A stretch of DNA of 48,966 nucleotides from Endobugula sp047636495 (GCA_047636495.1 JBLILH010000023.1:1-48966), one strand, 5' to 3'. Counted from the stretch's first letter, positions 1 through 6,660 are shown. Notes: generated by a model from the letters alone, not told the origin. Made by a program: numbers and translations.

Positions 1-95
1 GCACACATCTTTTCGATCGAATGTTCGCCACGCAAAGACTCTATGTAGGCGTACCTTACCAATTTGGCTTGGAGAAGTACGCCGTCGCTTTTTTT
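1..95 (-). CDS. IS3-family transposase OrfB, 5' start only
   Basis: In the -1 frame relative to orfA the minus strand reads RYAYIESLRGEHSIEKMC and runs off the window. This is the usual start of an IS3 OrfB (the HTH_21 region before the DDE integrase core). The frame joins orfA at the A7G slippery run (88-95), as expected for an OrfAB fusion made by -1 frameshifting. Only about 30 residues are inside the window, so the DDE core cannot be judged. Confidence 0.75.
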
Positions 96-376
96 AGGAA
101 TTCATTCTCCTCCTTAAGATCCACGATTTCTCTGCGTAGTTTGCGCAACTCTTCACTTTCATCTTTAAAGTAATCAACGCCTTTCATGCTATTCACCTGT
201 TTCTCTGATAAGCGATTATATTGACGGCGCCAATTATATATTTGTCCAGGGTGAATGCCCAGCTCACGAGCCACATCAGCAGCAGACGTATCTGGCCCCT
301 CTGATCGACGTACAGCTTCTCGGCGGAAATCTTCGGTATAATGGTTGTATTTATTCTTGGTTTTCTTGGTTTTCAT
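56..376 (-). CDS. IS3-family transposase OrfA
   Basis: A 106-residue protein of normal OrfA length. The N-terminal half is a helix-turn-helix (YTEDFRREAVRRSE, then DVARELGIHPGQIYNWRRQY) that in this family binds the element's terminal repeats. The C-terminal half is a leucine-zipper coiled coil (ELRKLRREIVDLKEENEFLKKA) used for oligomerisation. It ends in the frameshift window (LKKAT), where the A7G run at 88-95 would let some ribosomes shift into orfB. The start ATG at 376 lies 24 bases inside the terminal repeat. No frameshift or early stop is visible in orfA, so this copy may still be active if orfB beyond the edge is intact. Confidence 0.9.
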   Translation of the reverse strand: MKTKKTKNKYNHYTEDFRREAVRRSEGPDTSAADVARELGIHPGQIYNWRRQYNRLSEKQVNSMKGVDYFKDESEELRKLRREIVDLKEENEFLKKATAYFSKPNW

Positions 377-400
377 TAGAACCTCATTAGGTGATAGTGA

Positions 401-423
401 GGTGTCTACTTTTTGTGGGTAAC
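401..423. repeat. Left terminal inverted repeat of the IS3 element
   Basis: This stretch matches the inverted copy at 2314-2336 at 21 of 23 positions (shared core AAAAGTAGACACC read inward). It lies just upstream of orfA, where the left end of an IS3 element should be. Confidence 0.8.
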
Positions 424-429
424 TCTACT

Positions 430-521
430 ATTTAACGCTTTGGTAAGCGGAAAATAATGGTTGGCTATAATCGCGAAGCGATGGCCAACTGTTATTTTTC
501 CGTTTAAGCAAATTGTTAGCT
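430..521 (-). other. attC site 1 (after DUF418 cassette)
   Basis: On the minus strand it runs from AGCTAAC (R'') to GTTAAAT (R', a full match to GTTRRRY). The inner arms (TTTGCTTAAACGG and CCGCTTACCAAAG) pair imperfectly, as attC L boxes do, and there is a central GTTGGC...GCCAAC stem. The length, about 90 bp, is normal. The stop codon of the preceding gene lies inside R''. Confidence 0.85.
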
Positions 522-1595
522 TGCAACTTTACGGAAAAGCCATTCTAAAGGGCCAGTCTTGAAATATTTAAGCCAAATAACACTAAAGACAATTCCACAA
601 ACACAGAATATTAATGCGCTGAATAATGAAAAGTTTATTGTTTGGTTTACTAGCAACCCCATAGATTCAAGAGCCCCCATACCTAAAATGACATGAGCAA
701 CATAAAGGGTTAAAGACAATTGTCCTGCCTGACATAACCACTTATGTATGTTGTTTTCTGAAAACTTATCAGAAAAATATAAGCAACCTATCAGCACAAT
801 TACAGCGGAGCTTCCTGCTGAAATAATGTATTGAGGTAAAGGGGGTATAATCGAAGTCGAAAATAGAAACTCCACCTTATCGTTTGTCATTCCTAGTGCA
901 GCACCATCTCCGAGACTTAGTTTTATTATATAAAACAAGCTCTCGATAATGATCAAAGACATTATAGAACCTAAGAGCAACCTTTTTCTTATTGCCTGTT
1001 GAGATAGGTCTTGCCTACCTAACCACATGCCGAATATCAAAAAGGCAGCCCAAGGAAATATTGGGTGAAAACCGTTAAATACTATATGTCTAACCATTCC
1101 ATCAAGCGACCAAAAGTTTTCATAGGTCAAAGATACCCAGTTCCAGTTTTGTTCGTAGTTAAACAACAACATCAGGATAGGAAATCCTAGCATTATAATT
1201 GCTGATACTAGTAGTAGTGCCCTGTCATTAAACATAAAAAAAACAGAAGCAATTAAAAAATAGAACCCGTAAAAGTGAAGGATGTCTGCTTCCCAGATTG
1301 GCGCATATAAAAGCCCTATAGATACCAGTAATAAGCCACGTTTTATTAGTGATATACGACCTTTAGAAATAGATATACCGTCCGAAGATACTCTTGCCTT
1401 GTTGGTCATAAAAGTTATTCCAACGCCAGCAAGAATAACAAACAAAGCAGAAGCTCGCCCTTCAAACAAGTGCGCAAAGCTCATTAACAATTGGCTACCC
1501 GTATCAGCATTCATAGCTATTTTAAAATTAACAATGACCATGCCGAATATCGCCAAAGCTCTTGCAAGGTCAAACCCAGTAACTCTTTGCTTCAT
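516..1595 (-). CDS. DUF418/YeiB-like polytopic membrane protein (cassette gene)
   Basis: A 359-residue protein with about ten hydrophobic segments. The N-terminus (RVTGFDLARALAIFGMVIVNF) and C-terminus (TGPLEWLFRKV) are the two signatures of the DUF418/YeiB family, which overlaps the HGSNAT-like membrane acyltransferases. No biochemical role is established for this branch; acyl transfer across the membrane is only an inference. The start ATG at 1595 has AAGG about 8 bases upstream and lies about 20 bases from the cassette's 5' core, so the leader is very short and expression probably depends on readthrough or a cassette promoter. The TAA stop at 516-518 is built from the R'' box of attC 1. 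The cassette looks intact, with matching cores at both ends. Confidence 0.75.
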   Translation of the reverse strand: MKQRVTGFDLARALAIFGMVIVNFKIAMNADTGSQLLMSFAHLFEGRASALFVILAGVGITFMTNKARVSSDGISISKGRISLIKRGLLLVSIGLLYAPIWEADILHFYGFYFLIASVFFMFNDRALLLVSAIIMLGFPILMLLFNYEQNWNWVSLTYENFWSLDGMVRHIVFNGFHPIFPWAAFLIFGMWLGRQDLSQQAIRKRLLLGSIMSLIIIESLFYIIKLSLGDGAALGMTNDKVEFLFSTSIIPPLPQYIISAGSSAVIVLIGCLYFSDKFSENNIHKWLCQAGQLSLTLYVAHVILGMGALESMGLLVNQTINFSLFSALIFCVCGIVFSVIWLKYFKTGPLEWLFRKVAS

Positions 1596-1612
1596 ATAAG
1601 CGCCTTGAGGAA

Positions 1613-1662
1613 GCTAACGCCAAACTCACCTGCAAATAATGCGGAAAGCGTTTTTGTTAGGT
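1613..1662 (-). other. attC site 2 (after GNAT cassette, short type)
   Basis: A compact site of about 50 bp: R'' ACCTAAC (full match to RYYYAAC), inner arms CCGCA and TGCAGG with one unpaired base, R' GTTAGCT. The extra unpaired base in one arm is a hallmark of attC recognition by IntI. Confidence 0.75.
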
Positions 1663-2271
1663 TATCTTTTGATTCAGTAAACCTTTCTTCTCGCTCCACT
1701 CTGAATCAATAATCGAGTACCAAGCGGTATCACGATTTTCTCCGCGACTAATAACATGTTGGCGAAACAAGCCTTCATATATGAATCCAAGTCGCACGGC
1801 TGCATTAATACTGGCCTCATTTCTTGAATTGCATTTCCATTCAAGCCGTCGATATTCTAACATTTCAAAGACATAGCAAAAAAGCAAATACATTGCATTT
1901 GTGTTTATTTCCGTTCTTTGGGCTTCTTTTGAATACCATATTGACCCGACTTCAATACTACCGTGCTCTTGCCTAACATTCATCAGACTTGCACACCCTA
2001 CTATTTCATTTAGCCTTTTGCTAAAAATCTTATAGACAACTTCAGACGATTGCTTAAGTTTACTTTTTAAGTAGTGTTCGAATATTTTTTCTTCACTCAT
2101 TGGGGGAACGTTCACATGATATCGAAAGAGATCTTCGCAATTTTTGCTGATTGACGCTGCAGTGAAGAGTGAGTTTAAGTCTTTATTCACATCGACAGCA
2201 GTGATGACAACCGCCTCGTTTTCAAGTACGATTTCTCTTGATGGGAAATCCCACTCTTCTCTCACTTCCAT
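1657..2271 (-). CDS. GNAT acetyltransferase, RimJ/RimL type (cassette gene)
   Basis: A 204-residue Acetyltransf_3-type protein. It has the acceptor-side segment EVGSIWYSKEAQRTEINTNA, the mid region EYRRLEWKCNSRNEASINAA, then RLGFIYEGLFRQH and RGENRDTAWYSIIDSEW. These are the usual signatures of the RimJ/RimL-like N-acetyltransferases that use acetyl-CoA. The substrate is unknown; relatives acetylate protein N-termini, antibiotics or small amines. The TAA stop at 1657-1659 is formed by the R'' box of attC 2. The cassette's 5' core is missing: upstream lies an IS3 scar rather than a GTTAGGT core, so the gene has lost its original cassette start. A short imperfect duplication of the first codons lies at about 2258-2296. 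Confidence 0.82.
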   Translation of the reverse strand: MEVREEWDFPSREIVLENEAVVITAVDVNKDLNSLFTAASISKNCEDLFRYHVNVPPMSEEKIFEHYLKSKLKQSSEVVYKIFSKRLNEIVGCASLMNVRQEHGSIEVGSIWYSKEAQRTEINTNAMYLLFCYVFEMLEYRRLEWKCNSRNEASINAAVRLGFIYEGLFRQHVISRGENRDTAWYSIIDSEWSEKKGLLNQKIT

Positions 2272-2313
2272 TTCCTCATTCCCTCACTTCCTTTTCCAAA
2301 GCTAGCAACTGGT

Positions 2314-2522
2314 GTTCCCCACGAAAAGTAGACACCGGATTAGGCGCACATTTCGTAATATATATTTTCATACGCTGCAGGGCTTATTTGCCCATTGGCA
2401 GAATGTCGTCTTACTGGATTGTAAAACAATTCAATGAATACGAATACACTCGAATAGACTTCATTCAAATATTGATACGAATTCGCGAATAACTCTTCAA
2501 CTTTCAGTCGCGAAAAGAATGG
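2314..2522 (-). pseudogene. IS3-family OrfB remnant with right terminal repeat
   Basis: From 2522 down to the TAA at 2340-2342 one frame reads FFSRLKVEELFANSYQ, then VFVFIELFYNPVRRH, then SANGQISPAAYE. This is the conserved C-terminal end of IS3 OrfB. It is followed directly by the terminal inverted repeat at 2314-2336. The 5' nine-tenths of the element is gone, and at about 2523 the sequence changes to the low-complexity DNA of a gene-less cassette. The terminal repeat matches that of the element at the left edge, so two related copies have been in this array. Confidence 0.85.
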
Positions 2523-2763
2523 ATTCTTTAAGCTACCGCTTTCTTGTTTAATACTTTTTTCTTTTTTTCTTTTCTCTTGGTTTTTGTTTCTCTGATATTT
2601 TTCTTCTTACAATACCGACAACTAATAAGTGAAAATTTGCCATTGAGCTTAAACGAAGCCCCCATTCACGATGCTTGGCAATGGAACCAACCTCAACACC
2701 TAAATCTCTTTTTGTTGTGCAAAACATGCTTATTCATCAGCTTTTATTCTTGAGCTTTTATCG
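2523..2763. other. Gene-less cassette remnant, related to 5340-5652
   Basis: No convincing gene. On the plus strand it has a pyrimidine-rich tract followed by ACAATACCGACAACTAA and a block ending near 2763. The order of blocks (TACCGC-TTTCTTGTTTAAT, a T/C tract, TATTTTTCTTCTT, ACCGACAA, TGGCAATGGA) matches the gene-less cassette at 5340-5652. I infer it is the 5' part of a sister cassette whose attC end was removed by the IS3 insertion and deletion. Confidence 0.6.
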
Positions 2764-2875
2764 CCTTAACGCCGCCATAAATTGCGGCTTTGTAGTTGAT
2801 TGTTTTGTGGTAGCGTAGCGTTAAACCACAAAACAAGCGACGGAAAAGCCGTCAGACTGCCTTGCCTTGTTAGCT
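2764..2875 (-). other. attC site 3 (after Fic cassette, long type)
   Basis: 112 bp: R'' AGCTAAC, inner arm GACGGCTTTTCCGTC, a long central stem TTTTGTGGT...ACCACAAAA, and R' GTTAAGG. The central 70 bases (2782-2852) are nearly identical to attC 5 (5249-5318), as expected of the native attC family of one host lineage. Confidence 0.88.
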
Positions 2876-4228
2876 ATTCCAATTTTCAACAATCTGATCT
2901 TTCTCATTCATCGTGTAGAGCCATTGCCTTCCTTTTTTAATTTTAGAGAACAGATCTAATTCAACGAGACCATTTAACACTGTCGATGCAGTGTTGTATG
3001 AACAGCCCAAATTCTTCTCCACGCCTCTAATTGTAAAAGCTATGGCTGCACCATTTTTTGCAACTTGAAATACCGTTCTTTGTTTATCCGTTAATTTCTT
3101 ATATAGGCCAGATTTATATAGCCATTCATTAAATCGCTCGATTTCAATAGCAGCATTCTTATATGTATCTTTAAACTTTTGTATTGCTCTGATAATTACA
3201 CTGCTTTGATGCTCAATGAAATAGGTTAAATCCATTTGATCTGACTCTGTAAAAAGGTAACTTTTACCGTATTTCGAAGGAGCCTTTTTAAGTAGCACAC
3301 TAATAGCTATATACCTGAAAGAAGCGAAATCCTTTTTAAACATATACCAATAGAATAGGGCTCTCGCTACCCTACCATTTCCATCTCGGAATGGATGCTC
3401 ATACCCAATGCTAAAGTGGAGAGTAATCGCTTTGATGAGCGGATGAATATATGAAATGTTGTCATTCTCATCGTGATCTTCGTTTGCCCAATCAGCCATT
3501 TCCCTTAGTCTAATTTTTAGCCTCTCGAACGGAGGTGGAGTATGCACAACTTCACCATCTGAATTGACTACATGTACATCATTGGTTTTTCTAAAATTTC
3601 CTGGTGCATAAGTGTCATCATCTACACCCTCCACTCCTACTTTATGCATTTCTCGCAGTAGGTCCAAGCTCAAGGGTTTTTCGCGGTTTTCCCAAGCAAA
3701 TATCATTAGCTTATAATTGCCTACAATCATTTTTTCATCTTCTGATCGGGGCTTTCGGTTGCGTTTTAATAACTCCTTTGCAACTCTGGTAGTCGTTGCG
3801 GCTCCTTCAAGCTGACTACTGCTAATCGACTCATCTTCAATTAGGTCATTTAGAAGGTACTCCATCTGAGACCCTTCACCTATTTTGCTATTAATCCACT
3901 CCAAAGAAGCACTGGTAGTATTTCTATCAACTTCCGAAATAGCCTTTTGGATAAGAGGTGTAAGAAGGTAATGGCAGTGGCTCCTTGGCTCACCGAGATC
4001 TATGATTTTGGCTTTTTGCCTATTTCTAGATAGCCTCACAAGAGACCAGACAAGTTTATGATCAAGATTGCTGTCAATCCTGTGCCTTAGCTCATCGTAA
4101 GGTAGGTACCGCCCCTTCTTATCCATAGGACTAAGGAACTCAAGATAATCACTAAGCTTTTCTGGGCATTTGTTCGCTATGATAGATAGAGGATTTATCT
4201 CCTCTACGGGTGGCTCTTTGATATTCAT
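2870..4228 (-). CDS. Fic-domain protein (probable AMP transferase), cassette gene
   Basis: A 452-residue protein. The catalytic motif HPFRDGNGR is complete at residues 278-286: His deprotonates the target hydroxyl, and the acidic residue and GNGR bind magnesium and phosphates. An inhibitory-helix motif of the form S-x-x-x-E-G (SSQLEG) lies near residue 140, so this is a class II, self-inhibited Fic protein. The N-terminal region resembles the Fic_N-type extension, and the last 80 residues look like a winged helix (GVEKNLGCSYNTASTVLNGL), suggesting DNA binding and autoregulation. Its promoter region has three TTTGAGAC boxes. The TAA stop lies inside R'' of attC 3. Target unknown; a toxin-like or regulatory role is an inference. 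Confidence 0.88.
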   Translation of the reverse strand: MNIKEPPVEEINPLSIIANKCPEKLSDYLEFLSPMDKKGRYLPYDELRHRIDSNLDHKLVWSLVRLSRNRQKAKIIDLGEPRSHCHYLLTPLIQKAISEVDRNTTSASLEWINSKIGEGSQMEYLLNDLIEDESISSSQLEGAATTTRVAKELLKRNRKPRSEDEKMIVGNYKLMIFAWENREKPLSLDLLREMHKVGVEGVDDDTYAPGNFRKTNDVHVVNSDGEVVHTPPPFERLKIRLREMADWANEDHDENDNISYIHPLIKAITLHFSIGYEHPFRDGNGRVARALFYWYMFKKDFASFRYIAISVLLKKAPSKYGKSYLFTESDQMDLTYFIEHQSSVIIRAIQKFKDTYKNAAIEIERFNEWLYKSGLYKKLTDKQRTVFQVAKNGAAIAFTIRGVEKNLGCSYNTASTVLNGLVELDLFSKIKKGRQWLYTMNEKDQIVENWNS

Positions 4229-4246
4229 ATCTCAACATCCTTCATA

Positions 4247-4305
4247 TTTGAGACGAAAATAGCATAAATGAGTTATTTTGTCTCAAAAAAATAGAATTTT
4301 GAGAC
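4247..4305 (-). promoter_or_regulatory. Three-box TTTGAGAC operator/promoter of the Fic gene
   Basis: The 8-base box TTTGAGAC occurs at 4247-4254, inverted at 4280-4287, and direct again at 4298-4305. This forms two nested inverted repeats just 20-75 bases before the Fic start at 4228. The inverted box supplies a TTGAGA that could act as a -35, with AT-rich DNA following. I infer an operator for the protein's own C-terminal winged helix. The promoter is inside the cassette, so the gene need not rely on the array promoter. Confidence 0.55.
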
Positions 4306-4333
4306 AAGAAGACAGTGGCGAGGGGTACTTGAC

Positions 4334-4386
4334 AGTTAACGCCTTAAGCAGCGGCGCTTGCGTCCGCCTGACTTAACTTGTTAGCC
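4334..4386 (-). other. attC site 4 (overlaps the end of a coding region)
   Basis: 53 bp: R'' GGCTAAC, L'' TTAAGTCAG, L' CTGCTTAA, R' GTTAACT. The L arms pair perfectly except for one extra T in L'' (TTAAG-T-CAG against CTGCTTAA), the extrahelical base that orients IntI. It overlaps codons of the gene that ends at 4344. Confidence 0.88.
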
Positions 4387-5201
4387 TTGCCGGCAAAATA
4401 AAGAAAGGCACCAGATCCTGACAATAATACCATTACGGAAAAGCCGGACAAATAACTACTAAATGCAGAGAGTCCACTTGTATCCATGCCTCCCAAAGCT
4501 TCAGGGGAAGCTTGTATAAATAACATTACTATAACTACAAGAACGTTAAACGAGGACCCTATAAAAAAAGTAACTCCGGTTGATATCTTCCAGTTTGCAC
4601 CGCGATATAAGGCAAGTCCAATTAGATGGAATATTACAAGTGGGACGAAAGCGCCAGCCAAAATTACAAATTTTCCAGTTCCAGCGTCAGGCAATTCAAA
4701 GAATGCGAGTAAGCCCACCATATATACAAAGAATCCAGAGAATATAAGGAACATGACGCCAAAAATATTACGCACCTTTACCGGCTTATTGGGGCTGGGC
4801 AATATGTCGCTTGAACCTTCCTCAATTTCACCACTAAAGTAATTTTTGGATTTCGCGCGGAATAAAAAAAAGCTTATTATGGCAAAGAATACAATGCCGG
4901 GAATCATCATGGTTGTAACGGGTAAAGTGAAGAACGATATAATGATAGACAAGCTTGTCCAAGACACATATAAAATACGAGCGTAATTTTTACCCATTAA
5001 TATACCTATACCAGAAACCACTGTCACTAGTGAGCCAACGAACATCATTATGTATTGTATAGGTACCGATAGTGCATTTAGCTCCATCACCTTTATGACT
5101 TCAGGGTTGTCGTAAGTTAATGCCGGTGAAACTAAGGACATGCATCCTGTAACAATTAGAAACCAGCTGATTATACTTATTGATTTTGGTCGTACGCTCA
5201 T
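4344..5201 (-). CDS. Polytopic membrane protein of unknown function (cassette gene)
   Basis: A 285-residue protein with about eight hydrophobic helices in two groups (residues 5-120 and 143-275), separated by a short charged loop (RAKSKNYFSGEIEEGSSD). I do not recognise a functional family. The start ATG at 5201 lies about 15 bases from the cassette's 5' core at 5216. Unusually the coding region reads straight through the attC R'' box (GCT AAC AAG, giving A-N-K) and ends inside the site. The last residues (NKLSQADASAAA) are therefore attC sequence translated. The cassette's two cores match (GGCTAAC/GTTAGCC), so it is a complete mobile unit. Confidence 0.7.
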   Translation of the reverse strand: MSVRPKSISIISWFLIVTGCMSLVSPALTYDNPEVIKVMELNALSVPIQYIMMFVGSLVTVVSGIGILMGKNYARILYVSWTSLSIIISFFTLPVTTMMIPGIVFFAIISFFLFRAKSKNYFSGEIEEGSSDILPSPNKPVKVRNIFGVMFLIFSGFFVYMVGLLAFFELPDAGTGKFVILAGAFVPLVIFHLIGLALYRGANWKISTGVTFFIGSSFNVLVVIVMLFIQASPEALGGMDTSGLSAFSSYLSGFSVMVLLSGSGAFLYFAGKANKLSQADASAAA

Positions 5202-5215
5202 TCTATCTCCATTTA

Positions 5216-5339
5216 GGCTAACGCCTACATCAGCTGTTGCCGAAAGTGGCGGCTTTGTAGTTGATTGTTTTGTGGTAGCGTAGCGTTAAACCACAAAAAA
5301 AGCGACGGAAAAGCCGTCCATTTGATGGCTTTGTTAAAG
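5216..5339 (-). other. attC site 5 (after gene-less cassette, long type)
   Basis: 124 bp: R'' CTTTAAC, inner arm GACGGCTTTTCCGTC, the same TTTTGTGGT...ACCACAAAA central stem as attC 3, and R' GTTAGCC. Near-identity to attC 3 over the central 70 bases. Confidence 0.88.
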
Positions 5340-5652
5340 CGCGGTGCTTATAAAAACCAAACACCTTGCCGATTATATATACTGTCCGACTATTTTAAAG
5401 TCTTGGAAAGTATGCGATTTTTTTAAATTACCGCATTCTTGTTTAATGCTTTATCTCTTTATCTCTTTATCTCTTTATCTCTAATATTTTTTCTTCTTTT
5501 TACCATACCGACAATGAAAAATTTACGGCAATGGATTTTTCAACAACAGAACCACCACTCACAGTGCTTGATAATAGTGCTAGCATCAACGCTTCAAAAA
5601 CTTTTATTTCGCCGTAAACCTTCAACTAAAATGTCTTTTTATGTGTTTTACG
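5340..5652. other. Gene-less integron cassette with 8-bp tandem repeats
   Basis: About 313 bases between two attC sites with matching cores at both ends (CTTTAAC/GTTAAAG), so it is a real cassette. I see no convincing gene on either strand. The only open frame (plus, 5439-5702) is low-complexity and runs into attC 6. It contains four perfect copies of TTTATCTC at 5450-5481 and a block also present at 2523-2763. It may carry a promoter or small RNA; nothing in the sequence proves this. Confidence 0.7.
5450..5481. repeat. Four tandem copies of TTTATCTC
   Basis: Perfect 8-bp direct repeats, four units, inside the gene-less cassette. The related segment near 2550 has only an irregular T/C tract, so the repeat number has probably changed by slippage. 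Confidence 0.9.
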
Positions 5653-5769
5653 CTTTAACGCCCAGCTCACCCGCATATATTGTGGAGAGCGTTTTTGTGT
5701 GAAATTGAGCGCAGCGACACACAAAAACGAGCGTAGCAATATGTGTCGGCGTGCAGCGGTTTGTTATGT
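5653..5769 (-). other. attC site 6 (after the first cassette)
   Basis: 117 bp: R'' ACATAAC followed by AAACCGC, a central stem from CACACAAAAACG and CGTTTTTGTGTG, and the typical end GGGTGAGCTGGGC with R' GTTAAAG. The centre differs from attC 3 and 5 but has the same overall fold. Confidence 0.87.
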
Positions 5770-6579
5770 GGTTTGCTGCTCGCAACGAGCCTTATGGTAG
5801 TCATCCAATTCGGTGCAATATTGGAGACCTGAATTAGTGCCACTATACTGATACATATATTTCTGAAAACTCTTGTAAACATCATCGAGCGCTTTAAAGT
5901 AGGTGAAATAATTTGAAATTGATCCACTCGGAGAAACATACTCGATTCCATTGATAAGCATTGGCTTATCATCAATTAAAACTTTCCAATTGTTTATAAT
6001 TGGAACATCCTCTAGATCAGAAAGCATTTTTATTAAATCGGATGAAATATATTTTTCCAGCCTTAGAATCTTCTCGGATTCTATCTTTATGCTTTCAATT
6101 TCTTCCGATATAAATTCAGCTATAGTCATTGTTGGTCTAGCCGAATTTCCGCTCATCTTTGACGGTTTACCTATTACAGCTGCATCAGAAGATTTGACAT
6201 TAGACGTTAAATTGGTGAATTTTTTTTCAGTTATTGGTAGCGCCATAATTTCTTGGTAAGAAGGGAGATTGTTGTGGGCGACTATTAATATCCTTGAAAA
6301 ACTATCAAGTATCTTTTTGAGCCTAATAGAGGTTATTTCGTCAATTTTAATCTGATCCTCAACTCTTTTTTTCTCTTCTTGCTTTGTCGGTATGTACGCA
6401 GAGATATAGTAAATTATGCAACCTGCTGCACAAGAAAGAGACAAGCTTACCAAGATCGAAGCGACTTCATTACCACCATGAAACCATTCTGGCCAGTCCT
6501 TGGCTATGAGTTCAAAGACTACAACCACGACTAAACTTGCAATAAACGCAGCAATAAGAAGCCTATCGTGTAATTTCAA
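5764..6579 (-). CDS. Membrane-anchored coiled-coil protein, unknown (first cassette)
   Basis: A 271-residue protein. Two hydrophobic helices lie near residues 7-25 and 40-63, followed by a charged helical region (KQEEKKRVEDQIKIDEITS) and a soluble, mostly helical domain to the end. I recognise no family. The layout (two N-terminal membrane segments and a cytoplasmic helical domain) resembles small cassette or phage-defence membrane proteins, but no catalytic motif is visible. It is the cassette next to attI and so would be the best expressed from Pc. The TAA stop at 5764-5766 comes from the R'' box of attC 6. The start ATG at 6579 is about 20 bases from the core site. Confidence 0.65.
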   Translation of the reverse strand: MKLHDRLLIAAFIASLVVVVVFELIAKDWPEWFHGGNEVASILVSLSLSCAAGCIIYYISAYIPTKQEEKKRVEDQIKIDEITSIRLKKILDSFSRILIVAHNNLPSYQEIMALPITEKKFTNLTSNVKSSDAAVIGKPSKMSGNSARPTMTIAEFISEEIESIKIESEKILRLEKYISSDLIKMLSDLEDVPIINNWKVLIDDKPMLINGIEYVSPSGSISNYFTYFKALDDVYKSFQKYMYQYSGTNSGLQYCTELDDYHKARCEQQTT

Positions 6580-6596
6580 TTAAACCTCCATTCATC

Positions 6597-6660
6597 ACAT
6601 AACATTTGTATATCGCGCCCCAGACTGCCTATTTCGGGGCGCGCATATTTTTTTATTTTG
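6597..6660 (-). other. Probable attI recombination site
   Basis: The first cassette begins at ACATAAC (6597-6603), the exact complement of its own R'' box, so the crossover lies at 6602/6603. The DNA beyond it is not attC-like and leads to the integrase start, as attI does. It contains a perfect 8-bp stem CGCGCCCC/GGGGCGCG (6614-6621/6636-6643). The outer limit of attI cannot be fixed by reading. Confidence 0.6.
6614..6654 (+). terminator. Hairpin with T-run beside attI
   Basis: An 8-bp GC stem with a 14-base loop, followed by ATATTTTTTT on the plus strand. It has terminator form for plus-strand transcription arriving from the array. No plus-strand gene precedes it now. Alternatively it is part of the attI region. 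Confidence 0.4.

Larger units (their letters stand above)
1..423 (-). mobile_element. IS3-family insertion sequence, cut by the window edge
   Basis: Seen: an orfA-type helix-turn-helix gene, the beginning of orfB in the -1 frame, and a terminal inverted repeat at 401-423 upstream of orfA. The same terminal repeat, 21 of 23 bases identical, reappears inverted at 2314-2336 beside the tail of a related orfB. Known: IS3 elements make OrfAB by a -1 frameshift. A slippery A7G run lies at 88-95 on the minus strand, near the end of orfA. The element begins only a few bases from the attC at 430-521, so it inserted at the end of the cassette array and hides whatever came next. Confidence 0.85.
430..6603 (-). 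mobile_element. Integron gene-cassette array (six attC sites)
   Basis: Six attC-like sites, all in the same direction, separate short single-gene segments whose genes all lie on the minus strand. Each site runs from a TAAC R'' box to a GTTA R' box with internal dyad symmetry. For four cassettes the R'' box is the exact complement of the core at that cassette's own 5' end: AGCTAAC/GTTAGCT (DUF418), GGCTAAC/GTTAGCC (membrane protein), CTTTAAC/GTTAAAG (gene-less) and ACATAAC/GTTATGT (first cassette). That is what excision and integration of circular cassettes predicts. The array faces away from a broken integrase gene at 6915. Products are typical cassette cargo: acetyltransferase, Fic and unknown membrane proteins. 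Confidence 0.88.

Noticed and set aside
5439..5702. Plus-strand open frame of 87 codons in the gene-less cassette
   Set aside because: Phe/Leu/Ser low-complexity product that runs into attC 6, and the related segment at 2544-2753 does not keep the same protein.
6614..6643. The GC hairpin beside attI as a seventh attC
   Set aside because: It lacks a TAAC/GTTA pair at the right distance and has no extrahelical base. It looks like a plain stem-loop.
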